A stretch of DNA of 20,360 bases, taken from positions 1 to 20,360 of the forward strand of contig DAOUPS010000005.1 in assembly GCA_030626045.1 (NCBI GenBank), written 5' to 3'. Shown one piece after another: positions 13,866 through 20,360 of this stretch. The first letter of the stretch is position 1, and every line of letters begins with the position of its first letter. The translations under genes and the position numbers were made by a program. The notes beneath the pieces are model-generated. The model made no database searches. It saw nothing but the letters and a program-made list of their open reading frames with translations, and was not told the origin of the DNA. This stretch comes from a bacterium (lineage in GTDB: Bacteria; Patescibacteriota; Minisyncoccia; Moranbacterales; DUUL01).

Positions 13866-15910
13866 ATATCAACAATAATTTTAAGGTCCACGATGACTGG
13901 TTCTTTATCCGGATACATCATGATCGGATTCACATCAAGTTCGTCGATATAAGCGTGTTTTTGTACAATTCTCCCAACTTTTTCAGCTTCTTTGGCTATT
14001 CTTGAAATACTGATCTTCTTTTTACGGATTATTTTTGCAAGCGGAGAACTTTTAATTTTTTCGATGATCTCTTTTTGGCTGGCGGGAAGAAGCCATAAGC
14101 ATTTGACATTAAAGGCTTCGGTAAGCACTCCTCCGAGGCCTAACAGCAAAACATGGCCAAATACTGAATCTTTTTTTATGCCAATGATGAGTTCCAGTCC
14201 TTGTTCTACCTGTTTTTGTATAATAACTTGATCATTTTTAAAAAGCTTTTTTAATCGATTGAATTCTTTTACTAACTCTTTACTGTTCAATATATTCAAG
14301 GATAGGCCGTCTTTGGCATTTTTATGAAGAATATCCGGACTGTCGACCTTCGCCACCAATGGAAATCCGCCGCTTATTTTTTTTACATCATCTTCACTGT
14401 TAACAATTTTCGCGGACAGAACGTCGAGCTTGTATTCTCTGCCAATCGAGCAAGCTTCGCCATACAAAAGCACTGATCTCTGCTCTTTTTCTAATTTTTC
14501 CATCAAGGCGCTGGATTTAACCGGCAATTCCTTGGCAAAGACCTTTTTACTTTTTCTGATGCCATTAACATATTCTATACATTTGGATAATGATCGAATT
14601 GCTTGATAGGGGAAAATAAAAGAACTGTAACCGTGCTTATTCAATACTGATGTTGCCTGGCGATACGCCTCCCCGCCAATAACGATCGGCACAAAAGGAA
14701 TGTGGTATTTTCTATTGGCAGCACTAATTTCGTCTGCAATGCGGCTGATCGGCGTTTGCGCTTGCGGAGTAACGATCACGCAAACTGATCCGATCTTTTT
14801 GAATTCAGCGCATTTACGGAAGACATTTTTGTATCTGTCTTCCATCGCGTCACCGAGCACATCGACAGGATTTTCAACGGAGCTCTCAGCCGGAAGACAT
14901 TTTTTTAATGCATCCTTTTCTTTCTCCGAAAAAGTATAAAGCGACACATTCTCTTGGTTTTCCGCAAGATCCGTTGCTATGACACCCGGTCCTCCCGCAT
15001 TGGTGATAAAAACTGTATCTTTATTTAAAGGACGCTTAAAGCCATTTAATAATTTTAGTACTCCGACAAAATCGGGAAGATTATTGCAAATTATTCCTCC
15101 GTTATCTTTAACAGCTTCTTGAACAATCTCGGCATTTCCAGCCATGGCACCGGTGTGTGATTGGATCGCCAGCCGAGCTTTTTTGGACGAGCCTGCCTTA
15201 ATGATAACAATCGGTTTTTTACGCGATATTTTATTAATAATGCCTGCAAAACGCTTCCCATCAGTGATATCTTCAAGATAGAGCGCGATAATTTTAGTTT
15301 CCGGATCACTGGCGAAAAACTCAATGAAATCATTCTCATCAACATTGGCTTTATTGCCAAGTGTTGCCACAAGTGAAAATCCCAGCCCGTGCTCCTTAAG
15401 TAAATCAAAAAGAGCTGTTGTAAGCGCCCCTGATTGTGCGATAAGGCCAATGCTTCCTCTTGGAACATCGTGTTTCGCAAAAGATGCGTTAAGCCCATAA
15501 TGAGTATTAACTACTCCGAGACAATTCGGACCGATGATATTGAGCTTATACTTATTTGCCAATTGTATGATCTTTTCTTCCCGTTCTTTGCCTTCTTCTC
15601 CAATTTCAGAAAATCCGGCGGAAATAATAATAATATTTTGTATTGGATACTTGCAGTGCGCGCATTCTGTTACGATTTTCTCAACAAACATGGCCGGTAC
15701 CGCTATGATCGCTATGTCGACTTTATTTTTAATATCCGTAACGGATGGATACGCTTTAATTCCCATTACTCGCGGCCTTTTGATGTTGACAGGATATAAT
15801 TTTAGAGCGTTATTCTGTTGAAGATTTCTCATTAATATATTCCCGATCTTCCCTTTTAATGATGAAGCCCCAACAATAGCAATTGTTTTAGGTTCAAATA
15901 TCTTTTTCAT
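13844..15910 (-). CDS. ADP-forming acetyl-CoA (acyl-CoA) synthetase, fused alpha and beta subunits
   Basis: The 688-residue protein joins both subunits of the nucleoside-diphosphate-forming acyl-CoA synthetase. Residues 1-130 are a CoA-binding domain (IVGASSLKGKIGN at 12-24). Residues 150-450 form the ligase-CoA domains, with the phosphorylated histidine expected at H252 in QSHTGAMAGN. Residues 465-688 are an ATP-grasp domain with KVDSPDILHKN (521-531; H529 is the second histidine that shuttles phosphate) and ELDVNPIM near the end. It should convert acetyl-CoA, ADP and phosphate to acetate, ATP and CoA, a fermentative ATP source common in archaea and found in CPR bacteria. It follows the PfkB kinase by 6 bp. 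The C-terminal LGLGGVLTEAF is intact, but the following segment (KCLWLLPAS) lacks the usual arginine. A protein acetyltransferase fusion is excluded because no GNAT domain is present. Confidence 0.92.
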   Translation of the reverse strand: MKKIFEPKTIAIVGASSLKGKIGNILMRNLQQNNALKLYPVNIKRPRVMGIKAYPSVTDIKNKVDIAIIAVPAMFVEKIVTECAHCKYPIQNIIIISAGFSEIGEEGKEREEKIIQLANKYKLNIIGPNCLGVVNTHYGLNASFAKHDVPRGSIGLIAQSGALTTALFDLLKEHGLGFSLVATLGNKANVDENDFIEFFASDPETKIIALYLEDITDGKRFAGIINKISRKKPIVIIKAGSSKKARLAIQSHTGAMAGNAEIVQEAVKDNGGIICNNLPDFVGVLKLLNGFKRPLNKDTVFITNAGGPGVIATDLAENQENVSLYTFSEKEKDALKKCLPAESSVENPVDVLGDAMEDRYKNVFRKCAEFKKIGSVCVIVTPQAQTPISRIADEISAANRKYHIPFVPIVIGGEAYRQATSVLNKHGYSSFIFPYQAIRSLSKCIEYVNGIRKSKKVFAKELPVKSSALMEKLEKEQRSVLLYGEACSIGREYKLDVLSAKIVNSEDDVKKISGGFPLVAKVDSPDILHKNAKDGLSLNILNSKELVKEFNRLKKLFKNDQVIIQKQVEQGLELIIGIKKDSVFGHVLLLGLGGVLTEAFNVKCLWLLPASQKEIIEKIKSSPLAKIIRKKKISISRIAKEAEKVGRIVQKHAYIDELDVNPIMMYPDKEPVIVDLKIIVDIKGLSPN

Positions 15911-15916
15911 GTATAT

Positions 15917-16927
15917 TTATCTGAGCTTACTTATTGATTTTATATACTTCTTCTCAGCATTTCTTAATTTTTTTTCAATTAAAAGGCCCTTCGTTGCCCC
16001 ACATTTAGAAACCGCTTCGGCACTATTCACAATTCCCCAAGCAAGCGACGTTTTAAGATCATTATCTTTCAGTAAAGATGCTAAAAACCCGCTCGCAAAA
16101 GCATCTCCGGCTCCTACCGTATTAACGACTTTCACGGTTTTTGCCGGAATGTGGAAAAGATCTTTATTGCTCGCAGTATACGCGCCCTGCGATCCATCAG
16201 TAATAACAACAATTTCGCATCCTTTGCCAAGAAGTTGATCGCTTAAATACACAACATCGTCACTGGCTTTACCGCTAATATTTCTTACCAGTTCAATTGC
16301 TTCATCTCTGTTGACAAGCAACACCTTGACACCGGATAAGAATTTAACGATCTTTTCAGCGTCGTTTTCTATTTGGTAGCTTGATGGATTAAGTACAATT
16401 GGGACATTTTTATTGCCGACAAATTCAGTAATGGCCAAAAAATCCTCGCGCCATCCCGCTTTTTGAGATCCAACATAAACAAGATCAGCTTTTTCTCTGA
16501 ACTTTCTTAATGCTTTTTTCACATCAAACAATTCAACCGAATCACCGGTTCTGAAAATAACATGGTCCTTATGTTTTTTATCTGTCAAAATAACCGAAGT
16601 TTCGCTTTCTGTTCGACCATTTCGCTGCATGTAGTTTTTTTTCAGCTTCTTTTTCCCTATTTGTTTTAATATCCATTTTCCGGACTCCGATTTCGATACT
16701 CTTGAGAACACAAAGGGCTTTATACCGCACAACAACATTCCGGACCCAATATTAACCGCGCTTCCCCCAACTTCCTCCCTGAAGTCGTCAGCGTATATCT
16801 TCGCGCCAAATTCAAATCCCATAAGCCGTTTGGACGTGAGGTTCTTGGGGGTATCAATGATCTTTGTTTCTTTCAGTGAAATGAAGATATCCCTGGTCAC
16901 GGATCCTATGCAAATTATTTTTTTCAC
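15917..16927 (-). CDS. PfkB-family carbohydrate/nucleoside kinase
   Basis: The 336-residue protein is a ribokinase-fold kinase. It has an N-terminal CIGSVTRDIFIS (6-17), the first family signature EEVGGSAVNIG (51-61), and the second VVNTVGAGDAFASGFLASLL near residue 266, in which the GAGD aspartate is the catalytic base. The start is GTG at 16925-16927. It stands between gpmI (14-bp gap) and the ADP-forming synthetase (6-bp gap), so it is almost certainly co-transcribed with lower glycolysis. The substrate (fructose 6-phosphate, ribose, a nucleoside or another sugar) cannot be read from sequence alone. If it is a phosphofructokinase, it would fill an upper-glycolysis step often missing in CPR genomes. 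Confidence 0.88.
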   Translation of the reverse strand: MKKIICIGSVTRDIFISLKETKIIDTPKNLTSKRLMGFEFGAKIYADDFREEVGGSAVNIGSGMLLCGIKPFVFSRVSKSESGKWILKQIGKKKLKKNYMQRNGRTESETSVILTDKKHKDHVIFRTGDSVELFDVKKALRKFREKADLVYVGSQKAGWREDFLAITEFVGNKNVPIVLNPSSYQIENDAEKIVKFLSGVKVLLVNRDEAIELVRNISGKASDDVVYLSDQLLGKGCEIVVITDGSQGAYTASNKDLFHIPAKTVKVVNTVGAGDAFASGFLASLLKDNDLKTSLAWGIVNSAEAVSKCGATKGLLIEKKLRNAEKKYIKSISKLR

Positions 16928-16941
16928 GCGTGTTAATTTAT

Positions 16942-18504
16942 TTAATTAATTAATGACTCTTCTCTCATTTCTTTTGGCTTTGGAAGATCAAGCAGATCAA
17001 GAATTGTCGGTGCGATATTTCCAAGCACTCCTCCGCTTTGAAGCTTCTTTTTTTTCATCTCCTTCCGGTTGGAAACAATAACAAAAGGAACAGGATTTTT
17101 TGTATGAAAGGTAGATACCCTTTGCGTCTGTTTATCTATCATTATATCAGCATTCCCGTGATCAGCGGAAATAACCAGAGTGCCATTTTTGTCTTTGACT
17201 GCTTTAGATAACCGAATCAGTTGCTTGTCAACACATTCAGCCGCTTTAACAACGGCCTTAAAATCACCCGTATGCCCCACCATATCAGTATTCGCGTAAT
17301 TAACAACAATGGCATCATATACGCCATAACGTACGCTCTTTATAATTACATCGGTAATATCACCAGCCGACATTTCAGGTTTTTCAGCGTATGATCTCAC
17401 GATCGGCGAACGAATCATTATACGATCCTCTCCTCCAACAGCATCCGCGTATCCGCCATTAATAAAATAGGTTACATGCGCAAACTTTTCAGTTTCCGAA
17501 ATGTAGAGTTGCTTCAGGCTTGATAAAGCAACCGGCAGCGTTCCAGCCAGCGGATTCGATTGAAAAGCTGTCTTCAGATTTAAGTCAGGCCCAAAATTAG
17601 TCATCGCGACAAAAAACAGCTTTTTGAGTTTTGGCATCTTTGGAAATCCTTTCTCTTTTTCAGTGTTTGTTCCCACGAAAAGCTTGGATATTTGCCGTGC
17701 TCTATCTGAGCGAAAATTAAAGAATATGATCGCGTCACTATCAGTGATCATAGCGACGGGCTTCTCATTTTCAGTCAAAATCGAAGGTTCAATATATTCA
17801 TCAAAATTTCCTTTCTTGTAATTGGCTTTAACAATATCTTCGAATCGAGCGTATTGCTTGCCTTTTCCATTAACCATTGCGTTATAAGCTTTGAGCAATC
17901 TATCCCAGTTCTTTGCCCTATCCATGGCATAAAATCTTCCGCAAACCGTTGCGCACTTTGCAATTTTCTCGTCATCTAATAATTTTTTCCACAATTTCCA
18001 ATGTTCGAGGGCGCTTTGAGGATATGAATCTCTTCCATCGGTAAAAAAATGCAGAAAAACCCGTTTGCTCAACCCAAGCCTTTTCAAAAATATGAGAAGC
18101 GCGAGCAATATATCCGGATGCGCGTGAGGACTGTCTTCATTTCCAAGCAGTCCCATCAGATGAATATTTGAATTATAATGCCGTATATGACGGATAGCGT
18201 CCAAAAAAGCTGAATTTTTAAAAAATGATTCATTGTTAATCGCTTCCAAAATAATTCTTACGTCTTGTTCGACAATTCTTCCCGCGCCAATATTAAGATG
18301 CCCCGACTCAGACCCGCTCATCTGATTCTTCTCCAGCCCGACATCAACGCCTGTTGCACCTAGCTGGGTGTACGGATAGTTACTAACAGCATCATCAAAA
18401 AAGGGCGTTTTGGCTGCCTCGATAGCATTAATGTTCCTATCTTTTGGACCTACCCCCCAGCCATCCAAAATTGTGAAAACGATCGGATTTCTTTTCTTAT
18501 TCAT
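16942..18504 (-). CDS. gpmI: 2,3-bisphosphoglycerate-independent phosphoglycerate mutase
   Basis: The 520-residue metalloenzyme interconverts 3- and 2-phosphoglycerate. It shows FTILDGWGVGP (10-20), the active-site serine S65 in QMSGSESGHLNIGAGR (61-76), HAHPDI and HFFTDGRDSYP, then GHTGDF and ISADHGNADI near the C-terminus, which supply metal ligands of the alkaline-phosphatase-like domain. The common GNSEVGH is GSESGH here; serine and histidine remain. Length matches the family. The start codon overlaps the eno stop by 8 bp (ATGAATAA), a sign of translational coupling with enolase, the next glycolytic step. No Shine-Dalgarno is present. Confidence 0.96.
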   Translation of the reverse strand: MNKKRNPIVFTILDGWGVGPKDRNINAIEAAKTPFFDDAVSNYPYTQLGATGVDVGLEKNQMSGSESGHLNIGAGRIVEQDVRIILEAINNESFFKNSAFLDAIRHIRHYNSNIHLMGLLGNEDSPHAHPDILLALLIFLKRLGLSKRVFLHFFTDGRDSYPQSALEHWKLWKKLLDDEKIAKCATVCGRFYAMDRAKNWDRLLKAYNAMVNGKGKQYARFEDIVKANYKKGNFDEYIEPSILTENEKPVAMITDSDAIIFFNFRSDRARQISKLFVGTNTEKEKGFPKMPKLKKLFFVAMTNFGPDLNLKTAFQSNPLAGTLPVALSSLKQLYISETEKFAHVTYFINGGYADAVGGEDRIMIRSPIVRSYAEKPEMSAGDITDVIIKSVRYGVYDAIVVNYANTDMVGHTGDFKAVVKAAECVDKQLIRLSKAVKDKNGTLVISADHGNADIMIDKQTQRVSTFHTKNPVPFVIVSNRKEMKKKKLQSGGVLGNIAPTILDLLDLPKPKEMREESLIN

Positions 18505-19759
18505 ATTCTTGAAAGGATCTTTCTATTTCAAGTATTCTATTATATTTGCTTACTCGCTCCCCTCTCGCAGGAGCTCCGAATTTTACGTAATCGGCTGAGA
18601 CAGCTACCGCAAGATCCGAAACAAAGTCATCAATTGTTTCTCCGCTTCGATGTGATAGAAAAATTTTCATATCAAACTCGCGAGCCATATTAACACTTTC
18701 AACAGTTTCCGTTAATGTGCCGATTTGGTTTACCTTTATTAAAACTGTATTTATCGCATTTCTTTCATGCGCCTCTCGAATAATTTTTTTGTTCGTAACT
18801 GTTAGATCGTCTCCGACTATCGCAACTTTCTTTCCAATTCTTTTATTGCATTTTTCCCAGCCGTCCCAATCAAACTCGCTCATTGGATCCTCAATAACCT
18901 CCATATGAAATTCATCGATCCACGACCTATACATTTCCAGCAGATCATCACTGCTGTGTATGCTCTTGTCCAGCGCAAGATCATAAGTTTTATTTTCAGT
19001 ATCATAGAATTCACTGGCCGCCGCGTCAATGCCTGTTTTTATTTCCCTACCTAATTCATAATTACTTTTATTTATTGCGCCAATAATCATTTGCAATGCC
19101 TCTTGGTTTGTTTCCAGTCTAGGTGCAAATCCTCCTTCGTCACCAATGGCCACTCTGTATCCTTTTTCTTTTAAGTCTTCCTTTAAAATGTGGTAGATCT
19201 CCGATCCGGCTTGAAAACGCTTTTCAAATGTATCAATTCCAACAGGCAAGATCATATATTCCTGAATATCCAGCCCGCTATCCGAATGAGCTCCGCCATT
19301 TATAACATTAAATCCCGGAATAGGAAATGAAATATTACGATCAAGTGAAAATGTATCAACAATGTGCTTCCAAAGGGGTACATTTTTCTTTATTGCCGCG
19401 GCACGGGCTACAGCCAGAGAAACAGAAAGAATCGCATTAGCTCCCAATCTTTCTTTGTTTTCAGTCCCGTCAAGCTGGAGCATAATTTTATCAATTTTCA
19501 TCTGATCTTCGGCGTTTTTATCCGTTAAAGCGGGACTGATCACACTGTCCACATTTTGGCATGCTTTAAGAACGCCTTTTCCACCGAAACGGTCTTGGTC
19601 TCCGTCACGAATTTCCTGGGCTTCTTTTGTTCCGGTTGAAGCTCCCGACGGCACAGCCGCTTTTGCTTTTATGCCGCTTTCAAGAACAATAGTTGTTTCA
19701 ATAGTTGGATTTCCCCTGGAATCAAGAATCTCATGAGCCTTGATATTTTTTATTTTCAC
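18497..19759 (-). CDS. eno: Enolase (phosphopyruvate hydratase)
   Basis: The 420-residue enzyme converts 2-phosphoglycerate to phosphoenolpyruvate. Catalytic and metal residues are visible: ILDSRGNPT (11-19), the mobile loop SGASTG (38-43), H158 in NGGAHSD, catalytic acid E208 in IGDEGGFAP, Mg ligands D245, E290 and D317, catalytic base K342 in LIKVNQIGT, and SHRSGET (369-375). The start is GTG at 19757-19759, giving the standard MKIKNIKAHEILDSRG opening; no Shine-Dalgarno. It is the first gene of the probable operon eno-gpmI-pfkB-type kinase-acyl-CoA synthetase-receiver-recJ, preceded by a good promoter at 19827-19855 and a leader of about 60 nt. Confidence 0.98.
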   Translation of the reverse strand: MKIKNIKAHEILDSRGNPTIETTIVLESGIKAKAAVPSGASTGTKEAQEIRDGDQDRFGGKGVLKACQNVDSVISPALTDKNAEDQMKIDKIMLQLDGTENKERLGANAILSVSLAVARAAAIKKNVPLWKHIVDTFSLDRNISFPIPGFNVINGGAHSDSGLDIQEYMILPVGIDTFEKRFQAGSEIYHILKEDLKEKGYRVAIGDEGGFAPRLETNQEALQMIIGAINKSNYELGREIKTGIDAAASEFYDTENKTYDLALDKSIHSSDDLLEMYRSWIDEFHMEVIEDPMSEFDWDGWEKCNKRIGKKVAIVGDDLTVTNKKIIREAHERNAINTVLIKVNQIGTLTETVESVNMAREFDMKIFLSHRSGETIDDFVSDLAVAVSADYVKFGAPARGERVSKYNRILEIERSFQEYE

Positions 19760-19803
19760 TTATCTTGCTTTATTTACTTAAGTTTTTTAGCTACACCGGA
19801 AAA

Positions 19804-19829
19804 GAAATCAGCTTAGGAATAGTTCTATT
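19804..19829 (-). repeat. Copy of the GGACTGTTTCCAA motif in the eno leader
   Basis: The minus strand reads AATAGAACTATTCCTAAGC directly after the eno TATAAT box, so the motif would lie at the first transcribed bases of the eno mRNA. Confidence 0.5.
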
Positions 19830-19855
19830 ATACGTTTCCATTGACGTTTCTGCAA
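19827..19855 (-). promoter_or_regulatory. Promoter of the eno operon
   Basis: On the minus strand TTGCAG (19850-19855) and TATAAT (19827-19832) are 17 bp apart. Transcription would start near 19820. The -35 region lies within a divergent candidate promoter on the other strand (19841-19868). Confidence 0.72.
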
Positions 19856-19868
19856 GTTATAGTACAAT
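19841..19868 (+). promoter_or_regulatory. Candidate promoter facing the tRNA-Lys array
   Basis: TTGACG at 19841-19846 and TACAAT at 19863-19868 are separated by 16 bp. It would read through the tandem array toward tRNA-Lys and overlaps the eno promoter. Confidence 0.45.
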
Positions 19869-19907
19869 TGGAAACATACTGTGATATTTAAATTTTGAAT
19901 TTTACTC

Positions 19908-19920
19908 GGGTGCATAGCTC
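19908..19920 (+). pseudogene. tRNA-Lys 5' fragment, copy 1
   Basis: These 13 bases (GGGTGCATAGCTC) equal tRNA-Lys positions 1-13, acceptor 5' strand to D stem, then break off into a palindromic insert. It cannot fold as a tRNA. Confidence 0.85.
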
Positions 19921-19961
19921 CCGCCAATACGGCGGGCGGGCTTTCCAATGCGGCGGGCGGG
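19918..19961. repeat. GC-rich palindromic element, duplicated
   Basis: CCGCC and GGCGG pair across a short AATAC loop, and CGGCGGGCGGG appears twice (19930-19940 and 19951-19961), each preceded by CCAATA or CCAATG, a 21-bp tandem duplication. The GC content is far above the surroundings. Confidence 0.75.
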
Positions 19962-20038
19962 CAGTTTCCAACTTCGCGTGATCATTGTTACCTGAGTCTG
20001 TATATTACAATTTGATGTTTAAATTTTGAATTTTACTC

Positions 20039-20051
20039 GGGTGCATAGCTC
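20039..20051 (+). pseudogene. tRNA-Lys 5' fragment, copy 2
   Basis: The same 13 bases as tRNA-Lys positions 1-13, again followed by a CCGCC/GGCGG hairpin (20052-20071) rather than the rest of the D loop. Confidence 0.85.
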
Positions 20052-20101
20052 CCGCCAATACGGCGGACAGGCAGTTTCCAACTTCGCGTGATCATTATTA
20101 C

Positions 20102-20131
20102 TTGATTCCGTACATTACACTGTGATATTTA
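20102..20131 (+). promoter_or_regulatory. Candidate tRNA-Lys promoter
   Basis: TTGATT (20102-20107) and TATTTA (20126-20131) are 18 bp apart, about 17 bp before the tRNA 5' end. The match is only fair; it lies in the repeated block, and copy 2 has a poorer version. Confidence 0.35.
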
Positions 20132-20148
20132 AATTTTGAATTTTACTC

Positions 20149-20224
20149 GGGTGCATAGCTCAGTTGGTAGAGCAACAGCCTTTTAAGCTGAAGGTCGGGG
20201 GTTCGATTCCCTCTGCACCTACCA
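20149..20224 (+). tRNA. tRNA-Lys (anticodon UUU)
   Basis: A 76-nt cloverleaf: acceptor GGGTGCA with TGCACCT, D arm GCTC/GAGC with loop AGTTGGTA, anticodon loop CTTTTAA (anticodon TTT), T arm GGGGG/CCCTC with loop TTCGATT, discriminator A and an encoded CCA. Pair 1-72 is G-U, as in the tRNA-Glu here, and pair 27-43 is an A-A mismatch at the outer end of the anticodon stem. Conserved tRNA positions are otherwise intact. Confidence 0.96.
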
Positions 20225-20290
20225 ATAGGACTGTTTCCAAGCTAACTCCCTGCCTCATCCTGCCTCATCGGCAGACACGCGGCAGACGCG
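20225..20290 (+). repeat. GGACTGTTTCCAA motif plus double palindrome abutting the tRNA-Lys CCA end
   Basis: ATAGGACTGTTTCCAAGC begins at the base after CCA. It is followed by two copies of CCTGCCTCAT and two of CGGCAGAC-type sequence, which can pair as nested CTGCC/GGCAG stems. The arrangement resembles the element at 6180-6256. Confidence 0.7.
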
Positions 20291-20295
20291 CTACC

Positions 20296-20320
20296 AAAAA
20301 TTGTTCCCGCTTAGCGGGAC
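20296..20320 (-). terminator. Possible terminator on the minus strand at the right edge
   Basis: TCCCGC-TTA-GCGGGA (20305-20319) is a perfect 6-bp hairpin; the minus strand continues AACAATTTTT. It could end a gene entering from beyond the window. The remaining bases to 20360 show no feature. Confidence 0.35.
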
Positions 20321-20360
20321 TCACAGCTTTGAAAAAAATTATTACCTATGCTAATGCATA

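Larger units (their letters stand above)
19881..20161 (+). repeat. Threefold tandem array of the tRNA-Lys upstream region plus 5' tRNA bases
   Basis: A 40-bp block ending in GGGTGCATAGCTC occurs at 19881-19920, 20012-20051 and 20122-20161. The first and third are identical; the second differs at two bases. A second 48-bp block occurs at 19962-20009 and 20072-20119 (43 of 48 identical by eye). Periods are 131 and 110 bp; the difference is a 21-bp duplication of a GC-rich palindrome in copy 1. Only the third copy continues into a complete tRNA. Together with the divergent promoters this accounts for the 389-bp stretch between eno and tRNA-Lys; no protein gene is seen there. Confidence 0.93.

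Noticed and set aside
19881..20161. CRISPR array
   Set aside because: Only three repeats with long unequal periods (131 and 110 bp), the intervening DNA is itself repeated, no cas genes are present, and the repeat contains part of a tRNA.
20225..20360. Integrated element attachment site at the tRNA-Lys 3' end
   Set aside because: A repeat abuts the CCA, but no integrase gene or second copy of the tRNA 3' end is seen within the short remaining sequence.

Overview
The window looks like a compact bacterial chromosome segment of low to moderate GC (roughly 40% by eye), probably from Patescibacteria/CPR or a similarly streamlined lineage. L27, L9, a CTP synthase, UppS-like and RecJ genes mark it as bacterial. 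An archaeal-type UMP kinase, a fused ADP-forming acetyl-CoA synthetase, a prenyl synthase with archaeal-type chain-length residues, very short intergenic gaps and the absence of Shine-Dalgarno sequences at all 18 starts fit a CPR-like organism. The phylum is an inference. TGA ends two genes at their expected lengths, so the standard bacterial code applies.

Layout. Nearly everything is on the minus strand and reads right to left. The right end (19.76-20.36 kb) has no protein gene. It holds a tRNA-Lys(UUU) preceded by two partial tandem copies of its own upstream region plus the first 13 nt of the tRNA, each interrupted by a GC-rich palindrome. A consensus-like promoter then drives eno, gpmI (8-bp overlap), a PfkB-family kinase, an ADP-forming acyl-CoA synthetase, a degenerate receiver/zinc-ribbon protein and recJ, ending at a clear terminator. 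A second block starts with tRNA-Glu(CUC): a trans-prenyl synthase, a divergent cis-prenyltransferase, trxA, trxB, malic enzyme and rplI. Next come pyrG with a terminator over its stop codon, rpmA (the only plus-strand protein gene, with a perfect TTGACA-17-TATAAT promoter and its own terminator), a membrane-anchored Ada-like zinc protein, an archaeal-type UMP kinase, ilvE, and a prephenate dehydrogenase/prephenate dehydratase fusion running off the left edge.

Working together. Enolase, phosphoglycerate mutase and the ADP-forming synthetase cover lower glycolysis and acetate-type ATP formation, with malic enzyme feeding pyruvate. UMP kinase and CTP synthase belong to pyrimidine nucleotide supply. 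IlvE with TyrA-PheA can complete Phe and Tyr synthesis from prephenate by transamination. The two prenyl enzymes plausibly make the lipid carrier for cell-wall glycans. TrxA/TrxB form a complete thioredoxin couple.

The least ordinary features are: the tRNA-Lys promoter/5'-tRNA tandem array; a dispersed intergenic motif (core GGACTGTTTCCAA) in seven places, four of them just after a TATAAT box; a response-regulator-like protein with Gly at the phospho-Asp position and Gln at the switch Lys, fused to a zinc ribbon; and a cis-prenyltransferase lacking the usual motif-V residues. No CRISPR array, transposase, phage or defence genes were seen.
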